Notes: a model not told the origin generated them from the letters alone. Numbered from the stretch's first letter, positions 27,615 to 36,539 are shown. The stretch is 64,000 nt of DNA from Candidatus Aegiribacteria sp. MLS_C (GCA_002030045.1 LQBI01000008.1:18487-82486); one strand, 5' to 3'. Numbers and translations: made by a program.

Positions 27615-28076
27615 ATGAGGCTTGCGGCCGTTCCCGGAGTGGTTCTTGTTTCCGTTCTGAGCGCCGGCCAGGTTTTCTACATGGACCTGGAACAGGCGGC
27701 GGGAATGGCGGAGAACATCTTCGTAGCGGAGATGGGCGAGTCCGCGGTGATAGCGATGGACTACCTGATACGGGTGGAATACGAGATGGACGTGCTTCAG
27801 GTGCTCCGGGGGACGGGGGTGAACGCGGGGGGCCTCTTCGTGTTCTACACCTTCGACGTTCCCAGGTCCTACGTCGACGAAGACGGGATGGAGGTCTGGG
27901 AATCGCCGATGGTTACAGGCTCGGGCATAGAGACGGCAGTGGAGGAGGGCGATACGGTGATCGTGTTCGCCTACGGCCTTCACAGCGACCTCCCCGCAGG
28001 GATCGAGGTGCTCAGGATGGAGCCTCTGGACAGCCTGGCGGTGGTAATGGCCATGCTCGATGGATCGGAGCCCTGA
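27615..28076 (+). CDS. Small secreted protein of unknown function
   Basis: 153 residues, ATG preceded by a strong GAGAAGGGA. N-terminal signal peptide (LAAVPGVVLVSVLSAGQ). The mature part is acidic with strands such as AENIFVAEMGESAVIAMDY, VEYEMDVLQVLRG and GDTVIVFAYGLHSDLP, which look like a small beta domain. This resembles exported proteins that carry a remark-like VlrGe motif near the centre. No family is recognised with confidence. It is 22 bases downstream of the amidohydrolase and may be cotranscribed. Confidence 0.65.
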   Translation: MRLAAVPGVVLVSVLSAGQVFYMDLEQAAGMAENIFVAEMGESAVIAMDYLIRVEYEMDVLQVLRGTGVNAGGLFVFYTFDVPRSYVDEDGMEVWESPMVTGSGIETAVEEGDTVIVFAYGLHSDLPAGIEVLRMEPLDSLAVVMAMLDGSEP

Positions 28077-28103
28077 CGGCTGTCTTTCGAATTCGATTAC
28101 CCG

Positions 28104-29957
28104 TCACCGTTCGGATATGACCACCACCCTGAGGGTGCCGTCCTCCGGCAGGGGTTCATGGCGGGAGGGATTGAGGGTCGCCCTGGCATCGGTGCCGGTG
28201 CCGGTCAGCCATCCCAGCACCACTTCCCTTCTGGAGATACCCTTGAGGACCAGGTCGTCGAAGGTGGCGCAGCCGTAGAGTTCCGGGCACCTGAGCTGTA
28301 TCTCGCAGCCGGTGGGATCGAATATCTCCTCGTAGAGCGGGCTGAGGTCCGGCTGTATGACCAGCTGTGCCATTATCATGCTGCACACCTCGTTGGAGAT
28401 CACGAAATCATCTATTCCCGCCGCCGAGGCCAACCGCCTGTTCCTGGGATTCCTGATCTCGGACACGACCGTCGACTTCCAGGCGTCTCCCAGCCTGTCC
28501 GCCATGTCCCTCAGTATCAGAAGCGATACTATGCACTCGGAGTCAGCCTCCTCGTCGGTCATGTGCCTGTTCCTGCCCGATACCACCATGATGCTGTCGA
28601 ATTCCTCGGGATGGAGAGCTTCCATGCATTCCGGGTCTGTCCTGTCGACCTTCCTGTAGGACACGGTGCTGGTTGTGATCTCCACGCCGGCCAGCAGTTC
28701 CTCGCCTTCCTCCGCAGGCAGGGACCCCGCCACAACTATCTCCGCTCCTTCCATGGAGTACCGGTCCAGCAGCCTCATCATCAGTCTGAACTTCCGGCTC
28801 TGGCCCGACAGGACCAGCATCCTGAGGGGCTGCCTGCAGGTCTCGCCGGGGGATGCCGTCAGCAGCTCAGGATAGGTTTCCTCGTCGGACAGTCCCGGAA
28901 GCCTGGAGTTCTCCGACAGGAACACCAGTCTGTCCCCGTCCGCGATCGGGCTCTCCGGCGGCGGATTGAGTTCCATGCCCGCATCGGACATCACGCCCAC
29001 CGCAACCGCGCCGCGGATCCTGCACGCCGCCTCTCCGAAGGTGAGCCCGCGGGTACCCGGCACACGCTCTATGTAGAACTCGTTCCCGGCGAAGCTGAGA
29101 AGTTCGCTGTAGACAGCGCTCAGTCCCGGCTGTCTGCAGACCTGTACTATGAGGCGCATCACCATCTCCCTGACGGGGACGGAGTGAATGCCATGGAATG
29201 CCATTCCGGCTATCCTGTCCCTGGAAGGGTCCCTCAGCTCGCAGACCCCGACAGGGCGGTTGCCTTCCAGCAGTGCCCGTATGCCGACCAGTGTCTTTAT
29301 TATCCTGTCGTCGTCGTCCCCCACTATCACGAATCCCCTGCAGCGATGGAAGCAGGGCAGCTGAAGGGCGTCCACGTCGGAGGTGTCGCCGGACCTGCAG
29401 ATGATCTTCCTGACGCTCTTCCTGCCGAGTCTCTGGATCAGTATTGACTCGACGGTCTCCCTCGAACTACCTGAGAAGATCACTATCCCGCCCTTCAGGC
29501 TGTGATCCCTTCGGGCCCGCAGCAGTTCCCTGGCAACCTCGAAAAGCCTGTCACCCTCGCCGCAGACTATGTAGTGTCCCTTTTCAAGTACAGGTGACCT
29601 CCCCTTCTTGAGCGCATCCAGCTGGGAGATGATCTTGGAGGAGAAGATACCTATCAGGAGCGAGAGGACAATAATTCCGCCAAGTGTGATCATCACACCC
29701 ACGGCGGTCATTCCCGGCTGGTACTGGTTGTCCCTTATGAAGGTTCCCTGGTCCAGGAGCCTGGTGAAGGTCCACCAGAACCCCCCCTCTTCCGGACTTC
29801 CCACAAGCAGCATGCCGACAGCGATTATCACCGCGGAGATGACAACCAGGACAAGCATCTGCCAGGCGGGGTTCCTTATGAGGAGGTTGTTGAAGAAGTA
29901 CCTTATCCTGCTGCCGGGGCCTGTCCTTTTTCGGTCGTCACCCCCGCCGAAGCTCAT
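28104..29957 (-). CDS. CASTOR/POLLUX-like ion channel with RCK-type domains
   Basis: 617 residues. Two membrane helices (LVLVVISAVIIAVGMLLVG and VGVMITLGGIIVLSLLIGI) flank a pore-like loop with FWWTFTRLLDQGTF. Two TrkA_N/RCK-like units follow: GHYIVCGEGDRLFEVAREL, then GFVIVGDDDDRIIKTLVGI, and a second copy in the C-terminal half (MLVLSGQSRKFRLMMRLLD). Plant CASTOR and POLLUX are K/Ca channels with this layout, and bacterial relatives are probably ligand-gated cation channels. The start overlaps the LapA-like gene stop by four bases, so the two are coupled. Confidence 0.85.
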   Translation of the reverse strand: MSFGGGDDRKRTGPGSRIRYFFNNLLIRNPAWQMLVLVVISAVIIAVGMLLVGSPEEGGFWWTFTRLLDQGTFIRDNQYQPGMTAVGVMITLGGIIVLSLLIGIFSSKIISQLDALKKGRSPVLEKGHYIVCGEGDRLFEVARELLRARRDHSLKGGIVIFSGSSRETVESILIQRLGRKSVRKIICRSGDTSDVDALQLPCFHRCRGFVIVGDDDDRIIKTLVGIRALLEGNRPVGVCELRDPSRDRIAGMAFHGIHSVPVREMVMRLIVQVCRQPGLSAVYSELLSFAGNEFYIERVPGTRGLTFGEAACRIRGAVAVGVMSDAGMELNPPPESPIADGDRLVFLSENSRLPGLSDEETYPELLTASPGETCRQPLRMLVLSGQSRKFRLMMRLLDRYSMEGAEIVVAGSLPAEEGEELLAGVEITTSTVSYRKVDRTDPECMEALHPEEFDSIMVVSGRNRHMTDEEADSECIVSLLILRDMADRLGDAWKSTVVSEIRNPRNRRLASAAGIDDFVISNEVCSMIMAQLVIQPDLSPLYEEIFDPTGCEIQLRCPELYGCATFDDLVLKGISRREVVLGWLTGTGTDARATLNPSRHEPLPEDGTLRVVVISER

Positions 29958-30160
29958 CTATCCTTCTTCTTGCCGTCTGCACGGTGGCGGATAAGACATC
30001 CTATGGCAAAACCGATGAGTGCCGCCAGGAAGATTATGACGATCATGGACATGCTGATCGTCCAGAAGAGAAGCTTGACAGCGGCTATCGAAGAGTTCTG
30101 TACTATTATCACGGCCAGCAGGAGCGTCAGCAGAAGAGCGGCGATCTGCTTGCTTTTCAT
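29954..30160 (-). CDS. LapA-like small membrane protein (DUF1049)
   Basis: 68 residues with two membrane helices (IAALLLTLLLAVIIVQNSS and ISMSMIVIIFLAALIGFAIG). QNS after the first helix is characteristic of DUF1049/LapA proteins, and the tail is basic (HRADGKKKDR). In Enterobacteria LapA works with LapB in lipopolysaccharide assembly, but no LapB is here. The gene is coupled by ATGA overlap to the downstream channel. Confidence 0.8.
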   Translation of the reverse strand: MKSKQIAALLLTLLLAVIIVQNSSIAAVKLLFWTISMSMIVIIFLAALIGFAIGCLIRHRADGKKKDR

Positions 30161-30272
30161 CGGATCCCCCCGTCGAAGGTTAGTGTTACGGAAGGAACAT
30201 ATCCGGGGTGTTCTTCATCGTAAAGAACGGAAGGATCAGCGGCATGCCCGGCGCGTTCCCGTAGTGCCCTCA

Positions 30273-30301
30273 TTGCCGCAGACCCGCAACAGGCGTATTA
30301 T
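30273..30301 (+). promoter_or_regulatory. Probable sigma70-like promoter
   Basis: TTGCCG at 30273-30278 and TATTAT at 30296-30301 with an ideal 17-bp spacer, 30 bases upstream of the lipoprotein gene at 30331. It faces away from the divergent LapA-like gene. Confidence 0.5.
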
Positions 30302-30330
30302 CTATCAGCAAGCATCCAGGAGGTGACGGA

Positions 30331-30912
30331 ATGCCGAGGATTCTCAGAGTGACGGCCTGCCTGCTGGCTTCAGGCCTGATTGTTGCGGGCTGCGGCGACG
30401 ACGCCACCGGTCCAGGGGGTATACTGCCCGACGACTACAGCCTGGGCTGGGGCCGGGAAATAGCGGACGGCGTGAGGGACAGCGAGTACCCGGAAGGTTA
30501 CCTGTACATGATATCCTGCATAGACGTGAACGACAGCGGCGAGCCTGAGACCGCGATATCCTGGCAGTTCAACTACGGCGCCCCCGGCGACTCGAACAAC
30601 GTGCTCATAGTGATCGTGCAGTACATCGGTACAACGAACACCCTGTGGGAGTCGGACCCCACCGTACCCGACGGCGAGCTGCCCGACTACGACGACGCCG
30701 GGCCCTGGGTGGAGGCGGCAAGGGAGCAGCTCGGGAGCCAGTACGGCGACTGGGAGGAGTACGCCCTTCTGGTCAAGGGCAACGATTATTCACAGTTCCC
30801 GTGGGTGCTGAACGTGGCGGTGCTGCAGTTCATGCTGCCGGACACCACGGAGCAGATGACGGCCGTCATAGACGCCGACACCGACTCGGTACTGGTGGTA
30901 TTCAACTACTGA
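30331..30912 (+). CDS. Lipoprotein of unknown function
   Basis: 193 residues; AGGAGGTG lies seven bases before the ATG. Lipobox LIVAGC at the end of a clean signal peptide, then an acidic linker (GDDATGPGG). The body is acidic, with strands YLYMISCIDVNDSGEPETA, VLIVIVQYIG and VLNVAVLQFMLPD. No family is recognised. It is a single gene with its own promoter, and a tandem repeat begins 2 bases after its stop. Confidence 0.75.
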   Translation: MPRILRVTACLLASGLIVAGCGDDATGPGGILPDDYSLGWGREIADGVRDSEYPEGYLYMISCIDVNDSGEPETAISWQFNYGAPGDSNNVLIVIVQYIGTTNTLWESDPTVPDGELPDYDDAGPWVEAAREQLGSQYGDWEEYALLVKGNDYSQFPWVLNVAVLQFMLPDTTEQMTAVIDADTDSVLVVFNY

Positions 30913-30913
30913 T

Positions 30914-30993
30914 AGTCCAGATCAACACCAGTCCAGATCAACACCAGTCCAGATCAACACCAGTCCAGATCAACGTCAGTCCCGATCAACGTC
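30914..30993. repeat. Five tandem copies of a 16-bp unit
   Basis: Units begin at 30914, 30930, 30946, 30962 and 30978. The first three are identical (AGTCCAGATCAACACC), the fourth ends in ACGTC and the fifth has one more change. The array lies between the lipoprotein stop and the stop codon of the minus-strand polymerase gene, which falls in its last two bases. A slippage-prone minisatellite is the simplest reading. Confidence 0.9.
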
Positions 30994-31909
30994 AATCAGT
31001 CCCGTTCAGCAGACGGTCCAGTGCTTCCCGCCTGGACCCGATGCTGATCCCGTGGCGGCGGATACCATGCCACGGATCCTCTGTCTGCGCAAACCTGCGT
31101 GGTATGCTCCCGATGTCCCAGTCGCCGGGGGCAGCCCCCTCCTCCAGCTCCCTCCAGGACAGGGGAGTGGCCACCGGGGCTCCCGGAAGCGCCCTGACCG
31201 CGTAGGGGGCCACCGCCGTCGCTCCGTAGGAATTCCTTAGCGTGTCGAGGAACACCCTGCCTTTGCGCTTCTCCTTCCGGTGCTCCAGCGTGTAACTGTC
31301 CGGATGCCTTCCTGCCAGTACACGGGCCACCCCCCGTGCGAAATCCCTCACATCATCGAATCCCGGCCCCCGCTTGAGTGGAACCACCAGATGGTATCCC
31401 TTCGAACCGGTGGTATTGACGAAGGCGGTGATGTCCAGTTCCGACAGCATCTCCCTCAGGTCAAGGGCGGCTCTCCTCACGGCGCTGAAGTCCTCCGTCC
31501 TCTCAGGCGGGTCCAGGTCGAAGACCATCCTGTCGGGATGCGACAGGTCGTCTATTCGGGAGAGGTAGAGGTGCGGCGTGACCACCGCCTGGTCCGCAAG
31601 GTAAACCAGGGAAGCCACGCCGTCCACAACGGGTGCGCTGTAACTCCCGCCCTCCTTCCCGGGTATCCTCACCGTCTTCAGCCATTCCGGAAAGTAGTCC
31701 CCCGCATCCTTCTGGTAGAAGCCCTCTCCCCGAATACCGTCGGGGTACCGGTGCATGCTTACGCCGTAGTATCGCATGTGCTGCACCATGGTGCCGGCCA
31801 CACCGCGGTAGTAGTCCACCAGGTCGCCCTTGGTGATGCCGCTCTCCGGGAAGAAGACCTTGTCCCTGTTGGAAAGGTCGATCTCCCTTCCTCCTATTCT
31901 AACCCTCAT
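30992..31909 (-). CDS. LigD-type DNA polymerase/primase domain, stand-alone
   Basis: 305 residues from the ATG at 31909 (ATGA overlap with the ligase gene). The archaeo-eukaryotic primase fold of LigD-PolDom: VFFPESGITKGDLVDYY, catalytic D131 and D133 in MVFDLDPP, then VNTTGSKGYHLVVPL. In bacterial non-homologous end joining this domain fills gaps and adds ribonucleotides at DNA ends. In most bacteria it is fused to a ligase and phosphoesterase; here it is the third gene of a three-gene operon. No Ku gene is in the window. Confidence 0.9.
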   Translation of the reverse strand: MRVRIGGREIDLSNRDKVFFPESGITKGDLVDYYRGVAGTMVQHMRYYGVSMHRYPDGIRGEGFYQKDAGDYFPEWLKTVRIPGKEGGSYSAPVVDGVASLVYLADQAVVTPHLYLSRIDDLSHPDRMVFDLDPPERTEDFSAVRRAALDLREMLSELDITAFVNTTGSKGYHLVVPLKRGPGFDDVRDFARGVARVLAGRHPDSYTLEHRKEKRKGRVFLDTLRNSYGATAVAPYAVRALPGAPVATPLSWRELEEGAAPGDWDIGSIPRRFAQTEDPWHGIRRHGISIGSRREALDRLLNGTD

Positions 31910-32949
31910 CCGCCGGTCCTTCCCGACGGCGGTTCGGCCACGGCCTCCGCGTCTTCCCTCACTACGTCCCCGGGATCCTTGTCCCTCCTGAGTCCCCTGT
32001 AGGCGGGATGTCTCAGCTTGTGGCCGGAGGTCCACCCGGTGAAAGCCACCTGGCATACCAGTTCGGGGGTCACGAAATGCACCCCGTCTTCCCGGACCTC
32101 ACCGGCGAAGGGGGAGGTCTTCCTGCGGATGTCCCCGAGGGTTCTGCCAAGGTTTTCCAGGGTCTCGTCGTCGAAGCCGGTGCCTACCTTTCCAGCGTAT
32201 ACGAGTCTGCCGTCACTGTGGAAGCCGATAAGGAGTGCTCCGAAACCTCTGCGCTCCCCGCCCGGGTCCGTGTAGCCGCCTATGACGAACTCCTGCCGGA
32301 GGACGCACTTGAACTTCAGCCAATTTGCCGAACGGCCGTGTACGTACTGCGCGTCGGCCTTCTTGGCGATGACGCCCTCCCATCCCTTCCCGCATGCCTC
32401 GCGGTAGTACTCCAAGCCGCTGCCGTTGCGGTGGGGTGTGAATCGGAGGGGATCCGACCAGTCCAGGGCCATCCTGAGCAGTCTCTTCCGTCCCCTCAGG
32501 CTGCAGCCGGTTATGTCGCTGCCGTCGATGTAGAGAAGGTCGAAGATGTAGTAGTACACTCTGACCGCTTCCTTCCCGGCCGCTTCCCGGGAGGATGCCT
32601 GCATCCTGGGCTGCAGCTTCTGAAAATCGCTGGTCCCGTCGCTTCCGAAGGCCACCATCTCCCCGTCTACTATGCAGTCCTTTGGAGCCTGGATTCCCAG
32701 GACCCTCTCAATCTCGGGATAGCTGTCGTTGGTCCTCTTCCCGTTGCGGGACATGATACGGGTGCTTCCGTCGCGCTCGAGGTAGCACAGAGCCCTCTCA
32801 CCGTCCAGTTTCCGCTCGTATACCCAGCTGTCGTCGGAGAAGGGGTCGTGGGTGAGCTTCGCCAGCATCGGCTCCATCCATTCGGGCATTCTCCGTTCCT
32901 CGGCCCGTTCCATGTCTTCCCTGGAGAGTGCTTCCAGGATATCACCCAT
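31906..32949 (-). CDS. ATP-dependent DNA ligase (LigD ligase domain), stand-alone
   Basis: 347 residues. The adenylated lysine is K47 in YERKLDGER; other nucleotidyltransferase motifs are SRNGK, DCIVDGEMV, YIFDLLY, EGVIAKKAD and WLKFKC. A C-terminal OB fold follows (FVIGGYTDPGGERRGFGALL). It corresponds to the ligase module of LigD and would seal breaks during end joining. The start overlaps the phosphoesterase gene by eight bases and the stop overlaps the polymerase start, so all three are translationally coupled. Confidence 0.93.
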   Translation of the reverse strand: MGDILEALSREDMERAEERRMPEWMEPMLAKLTHDPFSDDSWVYERKLDGERALCYLERDGSTRIMSRNGKRTNDSYPEIERVLGIQAPKDCIVDGEMVAFGSDGTSDFQKLQPRMQASSREAAGKEAVRVYYYIFDLLYIDGSDITGCSLRGRKRLLRMALDWSDPLRFTPHRNGSGLEYYREACGKGWEGVIAKKADAQYVHGRSANWLKFKCVLRQEFVIGGYTDPGGERRGFGALLIGFHSDGRLVYAGKVGTGFDDETLENLGRTLGDIRRKTSPFAGEVREDGVHFVTPELVCQVAFTGWTSGHKLRHPAYRGLRRDKDPGDVVREDAEAVAEPPSGRTGG

Positions 32950-33562
32950 CCTGACCCTTCACCTTCCCCTCGCCGGCTATCTCCTCCATGGTCCTGCCCG
33001 ATTTCACCGAGTCCGGTTCCGTGGAAACGGGATTGCGCCTGGCGTCGGCCCTGTCGTCCTTCATCTTGACCAGCAGCCATCCGGGTTTCTTCCCGCCGCC
33101 GGTCCTTATAAGGACGTAGCCGCCGGATATCTTCTCCCCCTCCAGCCAGACGGCTGCAAGACCGTCCTCCAGCTGCTCGGCCACGGACGGCACGTTTCCG
33201 TCGTCATCCACTCCCTTGTTGTTCCTGTACCAGCCCCTGTCCCATACCATAACCGTACCGCCGCCGTACTGGTCCTCGGGTATGGTCCCCTCGAAATCGG
33301 CGTAGGGAAGGGGGTGATCCTCGGTGGGAACCGCAAGCCTCTTCACCGAGGGATCCGTGGACGGACCCTTCGGAACCGCCCATGATCTGAGCACCCCGTC
33401 CACCTCGAGCCGGAAGTCGTAGTGCAGGCTGGAGGCGTCGTGCTTCTGTATCACGAACACCGGTCTCTTCTCCGCCCAATCGAAGTCGGCCTCGCCCTCT
33501 CCCGGCTCCGGCGTCTTCCTGAGATCCCTTTTGCCTGAATATTCGCTCAACCTGCTGGACAT
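32942..33562 (-). CDS. LigD-type 3'-phosphoesterase domain, stand-alone
   Basis: 206 residues from the ATG at 33562; the frame is open upstream, but the family begins here (YSGKRDLRKTPEP). Core motifs FVIQKHDASSLHYDFRLE and EDHPLPYADFEGTIPEDQYG carry the conserved His and Asp residues of the Mn-dependent 3'-end-healing domain. WDRGWYRNNKG follows. It removes 3' phosphates or ribonucleotides before ligation. It is the first gene of the split LigD operon. Confidence 0.9.
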   Translation of the reverse strand: MSSRLSEYSGKRDLRKTPEPGEGEADFDWAEKRPVFVIQKHDASSLHYDFRLEVDGVLRSWAVPKGPSTDPSVKRLAVPTEDHPLPYADFEGTIPEDQYGGGTVMVWDRGWYRNNKGVDDDGNVPSVAEQLEDGLAAVWLEGEKISGGYVLIRTGGGKKPGWLLVKMKDDRADARRNPVSTEPDSVKSGRTMEEIAGEGKVKGQDG

Positions 33563-33607
33563 GGGGTTCTCCTCCGCAAGTCGCTGTTGATCCCTGCTTC
33601 TTTTTAC

Positions 33608-33636
33608 AGTATACGGATACAAGATGCCGTGACCAA
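33608..33636 (-). promoter_or_regulatory. Possible promoter of the split ligD operon
   Basis: On the minus strand TTGGTC (33636-33631) and TATACT (33613-33608) are separated by 17 bases, about 45 bases upstream of the phosphoesterase ATG at 33562. The -35 match is weak. Confidence 0.35.
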
Positions 33637-33699
33637 CCCCCGAAAACGGGAACGGGCCCTCCCCGAACGGGGAAGGACCTCCCATGGCTGCCGCCGCGG

Positions 33700-34347
33700 C
33701 TATTCCAGGGGCTTGTGGCAGAACCACCAGTCGAAGCAGTCGTGCTTGCCCTTGCGCTCATTCGCGGTTTTCTCGTCCGATGGCGGCGGGACTATTATCC
33801 TGTCGCCGATCAGCTCGTTGTTCGGCCATCCGGCGGGTACCGCGCCCTGCCTGTCGGCTATCTGGAGAACCTTCACGGCGCGGACCACCTCGTCCATGTT
33901 CCTGCCCACTTCCTGCGGGTAGTACATGATAAGCCTGACCACACCCTTGCCGTCCACTATGAAGACCGCCCTGACGGTGTTAGTACCCTTGCCGGGGTGC
34001 AGCATTCCCAGCTTCAGGGCTATGGCGTCGTTGGCGGCTATGATGGGGAACTTGATGTCCACCTTCAGCTCGTCCCTTATCCACTCCACCCACTTGATGT
34101 GCGAGAACACCTGGTCCACGGACATGCCGATGAGCTTGCAGCCCAGCTCCTCGAACTGCTCGAACCTCTTCTGGAAAGCCACGAACTCGGTGGTGCAGAC
34201 CGGCGTGAAGTCCGCCGGGTGGCTGAACAGGACGAACCAGCTTCCCTTCAGGTCGTCGGGGATGGTCATGGGGCCGTGGGTTGTCTTGACCTCCATCCTG
34301 GGGAACTGGTCTCCGAGAAGGGGCATGTTCAACTCCTGACCTTCCAT
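33700..34347 (-). CDS. Peroxiredoxin (Prx6 / 1-Cys-like)
   Basis: 215 residues; AAAGGAG lies eight bases before the ATG. The peroxidatic cysteine is C51 in [13 protein letters not shown], and the Prx6-type arm is in [18 protein letters not shown] and [13 protein letters not shown]. The C-terminal extension ends in CFDWWFC (C204, C210), as in thermophile and archaeal Prx6 homologues that form extra disulfides. It reduces hydrogen peroxide and organic peroxides in the cytoplasm. It is monocistronic; the next upstream gene is almost 400 bases away. Confidence 0.93.
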   Translation of the reverse strand: MEGQELNMPLLGDQFPRMEVKTTHGPMTIPDDLKGSWFVLFSHPADFTPVCTTEFVAFQKRFEQFEELGCKLIGMSVDQVFSHIKWVEWIRDELKVDIKFPIIAANDAIALKLGMLHPGKGTNTVRAVFIVDGKGVVRLIMYYPQEVGRNMDEVVRAVKVLQIADRQGAVPAGWPNNELIGDRIIVPPPSDEKTANERKGKHDCFDWWFCHKPLE

Positions 34348-34731
34348 GATTCAGCTCCTTTCATTGTGTGTTGCAGGATTGGAACGATTCATAACATGTC
34401 ACTTGCGTTGCCGACAGGCAATGGGAATGAAACCGGCGATCGAATAGTCTGACAAACCCGATCATTCCAGGGTCGCCTTCCCCCTGGAGCATGTTCCGGT
34501 CGTCTTCCTCAGGCGAAAGATGCCGGGTGCGGCAGTGCGGAGGTACCTTCGTGAAGGAGCGGCACCGGGAAGGCGGGTCGTGACCTGACGCTGGCCGACC
34601 GGCTGCCGTCCACGAGGAATCCCGAGGACAGGGAAGCGGTACCGGGATGCTTGGAACGGGCCGGGAAGAGGATCCCGGAATATCTCGGTCCGGCGCGACC
34701 GCCGTGAGCACATTCCGCTGAATGGGAGCGG
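34348..34731. other. Intergenic stretch, nothing convincing seen
   Basis: 384 bases between the peroxiredoxin and the ABC-2 permease. Open frames exist on both strands, but they are Arg/Pro/Gly-rich and lack ribosome sites or recognisable protein sequence. The left ~90 bases are less GC-rich and must hold the peroxiredoxin promoter; no clear hexamers were identified. Confidence 0.5.
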
Positions 34732-35496
34732 CTAGTACTGCCCCAGCTTGTTCAGCTTCCTGGCCCTCTTCTCGAAGAGCCTGAACACCAGTATTCCCAC
34801 ACCCAGGTAGAAGCCGCTGTTGGCCGCTATGTAGAGGTACCACCAGAGGGGGAACGAGGCGTTCCCCGTTATCTGCGAGTTGATGGTCCTGGCCCCGGCC
34901 AGGAAAGGTAGGAGGGAGTAGGGGGTGAAGGGATACACCGGAAGGAGCATCAGGCCGATCATGCCGAAGGAAAGGATACCGTAGACAGCGTTTATACGCT
35001 TGTGTATCAGCCCTATGCCCCCCAGCATGAAGCCTATTCCGTTCAGTGAGAGAAGCGAGAGCAGCAGCATTCCGTAGAAGTAAGGCAGGTTGACCGAATG
35101 GTACCTGCCTGTCGTCAGCATCGCCGAGTAGAGGAGCACGGTGATGAAGAAGAAGTTGAACAGGGTGGCAAGTATCGCCTTGCTCAGGAATATCGGCTCC
35201 GAGCCCAGTGGGGAGAGGTAGAGCTGCTCAAGGGTCCCCCTCTGAGATTCCTCCAGGACTATGCCCCCGGTTCCCTGCAGGGCGAACATGGCGCTCATCC
35301 ACAGGACGTAGCCCACCACCATGGAGTCAAGCGAGCCCTCCTGCATTCCCGGGCCGGCTATGGACTTCACCCCCCAGAACATCCCGATGAAGATGACGTA
35401 CATCACCACCACCATGGACACCGTGTTGAACATGTACCTCTTCATGCTCCACCAGGTCATCATGGCTTCCGCGGCCAGAAGGCTGACTATTCCCAT
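34732..35496 (-). CDS. ABC-2 type exporter permease
   Basis: 254 residues with six membrane segments. It has the ABC-2 pattern: a first helix (VSMVVVMYVIFIGMFWGV), the coupling region LEESQRGTLEQLYLSPLGSE and VLLYSAMLTTGRY. It ends in a basic tail (FEKRARKLNKLGQY). It would pair with the ATPase encoded directly upstream, whose stop it overlaps by ten bases. Together they form a simple exporter; the substrate (drug, lipid or polysaccharide) is unknown. Confidence 0.85.
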   Translation of the reverse strand: MGIVSLLAAEAMMTWWSMKRYMFNTVSMVVVMYVIFIGMFWGVKSIAGPGMQEGSLDSMVVGYVLWMSAMFALQGTGGIVLEESQRGTLEQLYLSPLGSEPIFLSKAILATLFNFFFITVLLYSAMLTTGRYHSVNLPYFYGMLLLSLLSLNGIGFMLGGIGLIHKRINAVYGILSFGMIGLMLLPVYPFTPYSLLPFLAGARTINSQITGNASFPLWWYLYIAANSGFYLGVGILVFRLFEKRARKLNKLGQY

Positions 35497-36428
35497 ATCT
35501 TTCCCATCAGGTCGAGGAAGATGTCCTCCAGGCTGGATTCCACAACCCTGAGGTCCAGCAGGGACAGTCCGTCCCGCTCGAGGTCCCTCAGTATCCCGAG
35601 GAGCTGCATCGGCTCCTCCAGCCTCATGCTGAGCTGAACGGAACCGTCCTCGGAGGGCTCGACCGCCGCCTGACGGGAGTTCCCGATGGAGACTGCGAAG
35701 GAATCGGCTCCGGTACCGGCTATTCTAAGCGAGTAGATCTTGTTGGAGAACTTGTTCCGAAGGCTGGCGATGGTCTCGTGGGACACTATCCTGCCCTGCC
35801 TTATGATGAGCACCCTGTCGCAGACCGATTCCACGAAGGACATGTCATGGGACGTTATGAGTATGGTCTTGCCGTCATTGCGAACCAGGGACCTGAGCAT
35901 CTTCCTGACGGAGGCCGAGGTCTCCACGTCCAGGCCCAGGGTCGGCTCGTCCAGGAGCAGCACCTCGGGATCGTGGACCAGGGCGCAGGCCAGGGCCGTC
36001 TTCTGCTTCATCCCGCTGGAGAACTCCCTGACCTCCTTGTCCCTGACCCCCTCCAGGTCCAGGGTCTCGAGCAGCTGGTCGATCCTGCGGGAGACCGACC
36101 TCCTTGAACGGCCCTTGATACCGGCGAAGTATATGAGGTTCTCTTCCGGGGAGAGGTACCAGTAGATGTTCCTGGCGCCTTCCAGAATGGCTCCCGCGTA
36201 CCTTACCGCGCCGGTCCTGTTCCTTGCGACGTCGATGCCCTTCAGTCTCACGTTACCGGCATCGAAGGTGATTAGACCCAGTAGGGACTTGAGCGTGGTG
36301 GTCTTGCCCGAGCCGTTGGGACCCAGTATTCCGAGTATCTCGCCGTGCGCTACCTCGAAGGAGATACCGTCCACGGCTACCAGGTTCCCGTATGTCTTTC
36401 GGAGCCCCTCGACTTCGATGATTCCCAA
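35487..36428 (-). CDS. ABC exporter ATP-binding protein
   Basis: 313 residues from a TTG start preceded by GGAGGGGG. Walker A GPNGSGKTT, signature FSSGMKQKT (an LSGGQ variant typical of ABC-2 ATPases), Walker B VLLLDEPTLGLD and H-loop ITSHDMSFVE. The C-terminal ~90 residues form the extra alpha/beta domain common in DrrA/CcmA-type exporters. It is coupled by overlap to the permease gene. Confidence 0.92.
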   Translation of the reverse strand: MGIIEVEGLRKTYGNLVAVDGISFEVAHGEILGILGPNGSGKTTTLKSLLGLITFDAGNVRLKGIDVARNRTGAVRYAGAILEGARNIYWYLSPEENLIYFAGIKGRSRRSVSRRIDQLLETLDLEGVRDKEVREFSSGMKQKTALACALVHDPEVLLLDEPTLGLDVETSASVRKMLRSLVRNDGKTILITSHDMSFVESVCDRVLIIRQGRIVSHETIASLRNKFSNKIYSLRIAGTGADSFAVSIGNSRQAAVEPSEDGSVQLSMRLEEPMQLLGILRDLERDGLSLLDLRVVESSLEDIFLDLMGKIWE

Positions 36429-36539
36429 GGATACCCCCTCCGGGACGCATGCCGGTGGAACACGATGAAGCTGTGAATATAATCACCAACGGGACGGGAC
36501 CGTCACGCGGGCGGTCGCCGCCGAGAAGCAGTTCGGGTA

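Noticed and set aside
28158..29447. 429-codon plus-strand open frame opposite the CASTOR-like channel
   Set aside because: The minus-strand protein has clear RCK and membrane features; the plus frame has none.
30914..30993. CRISPR array
   Set aside because: Repeats are directly tandem with no spacers and there are no cas genes.
32008..33069. 353-codon plus-strand open frame opposite the ligase genes
   Set aside because: Shadow of ligase and phosphoesterase coding; no recognisable protein.
34361..34843. 160-codon minus-strand open frame before the peroxiredoxin
   Set aside because: Overlaps the ABC permease end out of frame, Arg/Pro-rich, no ribosome site.
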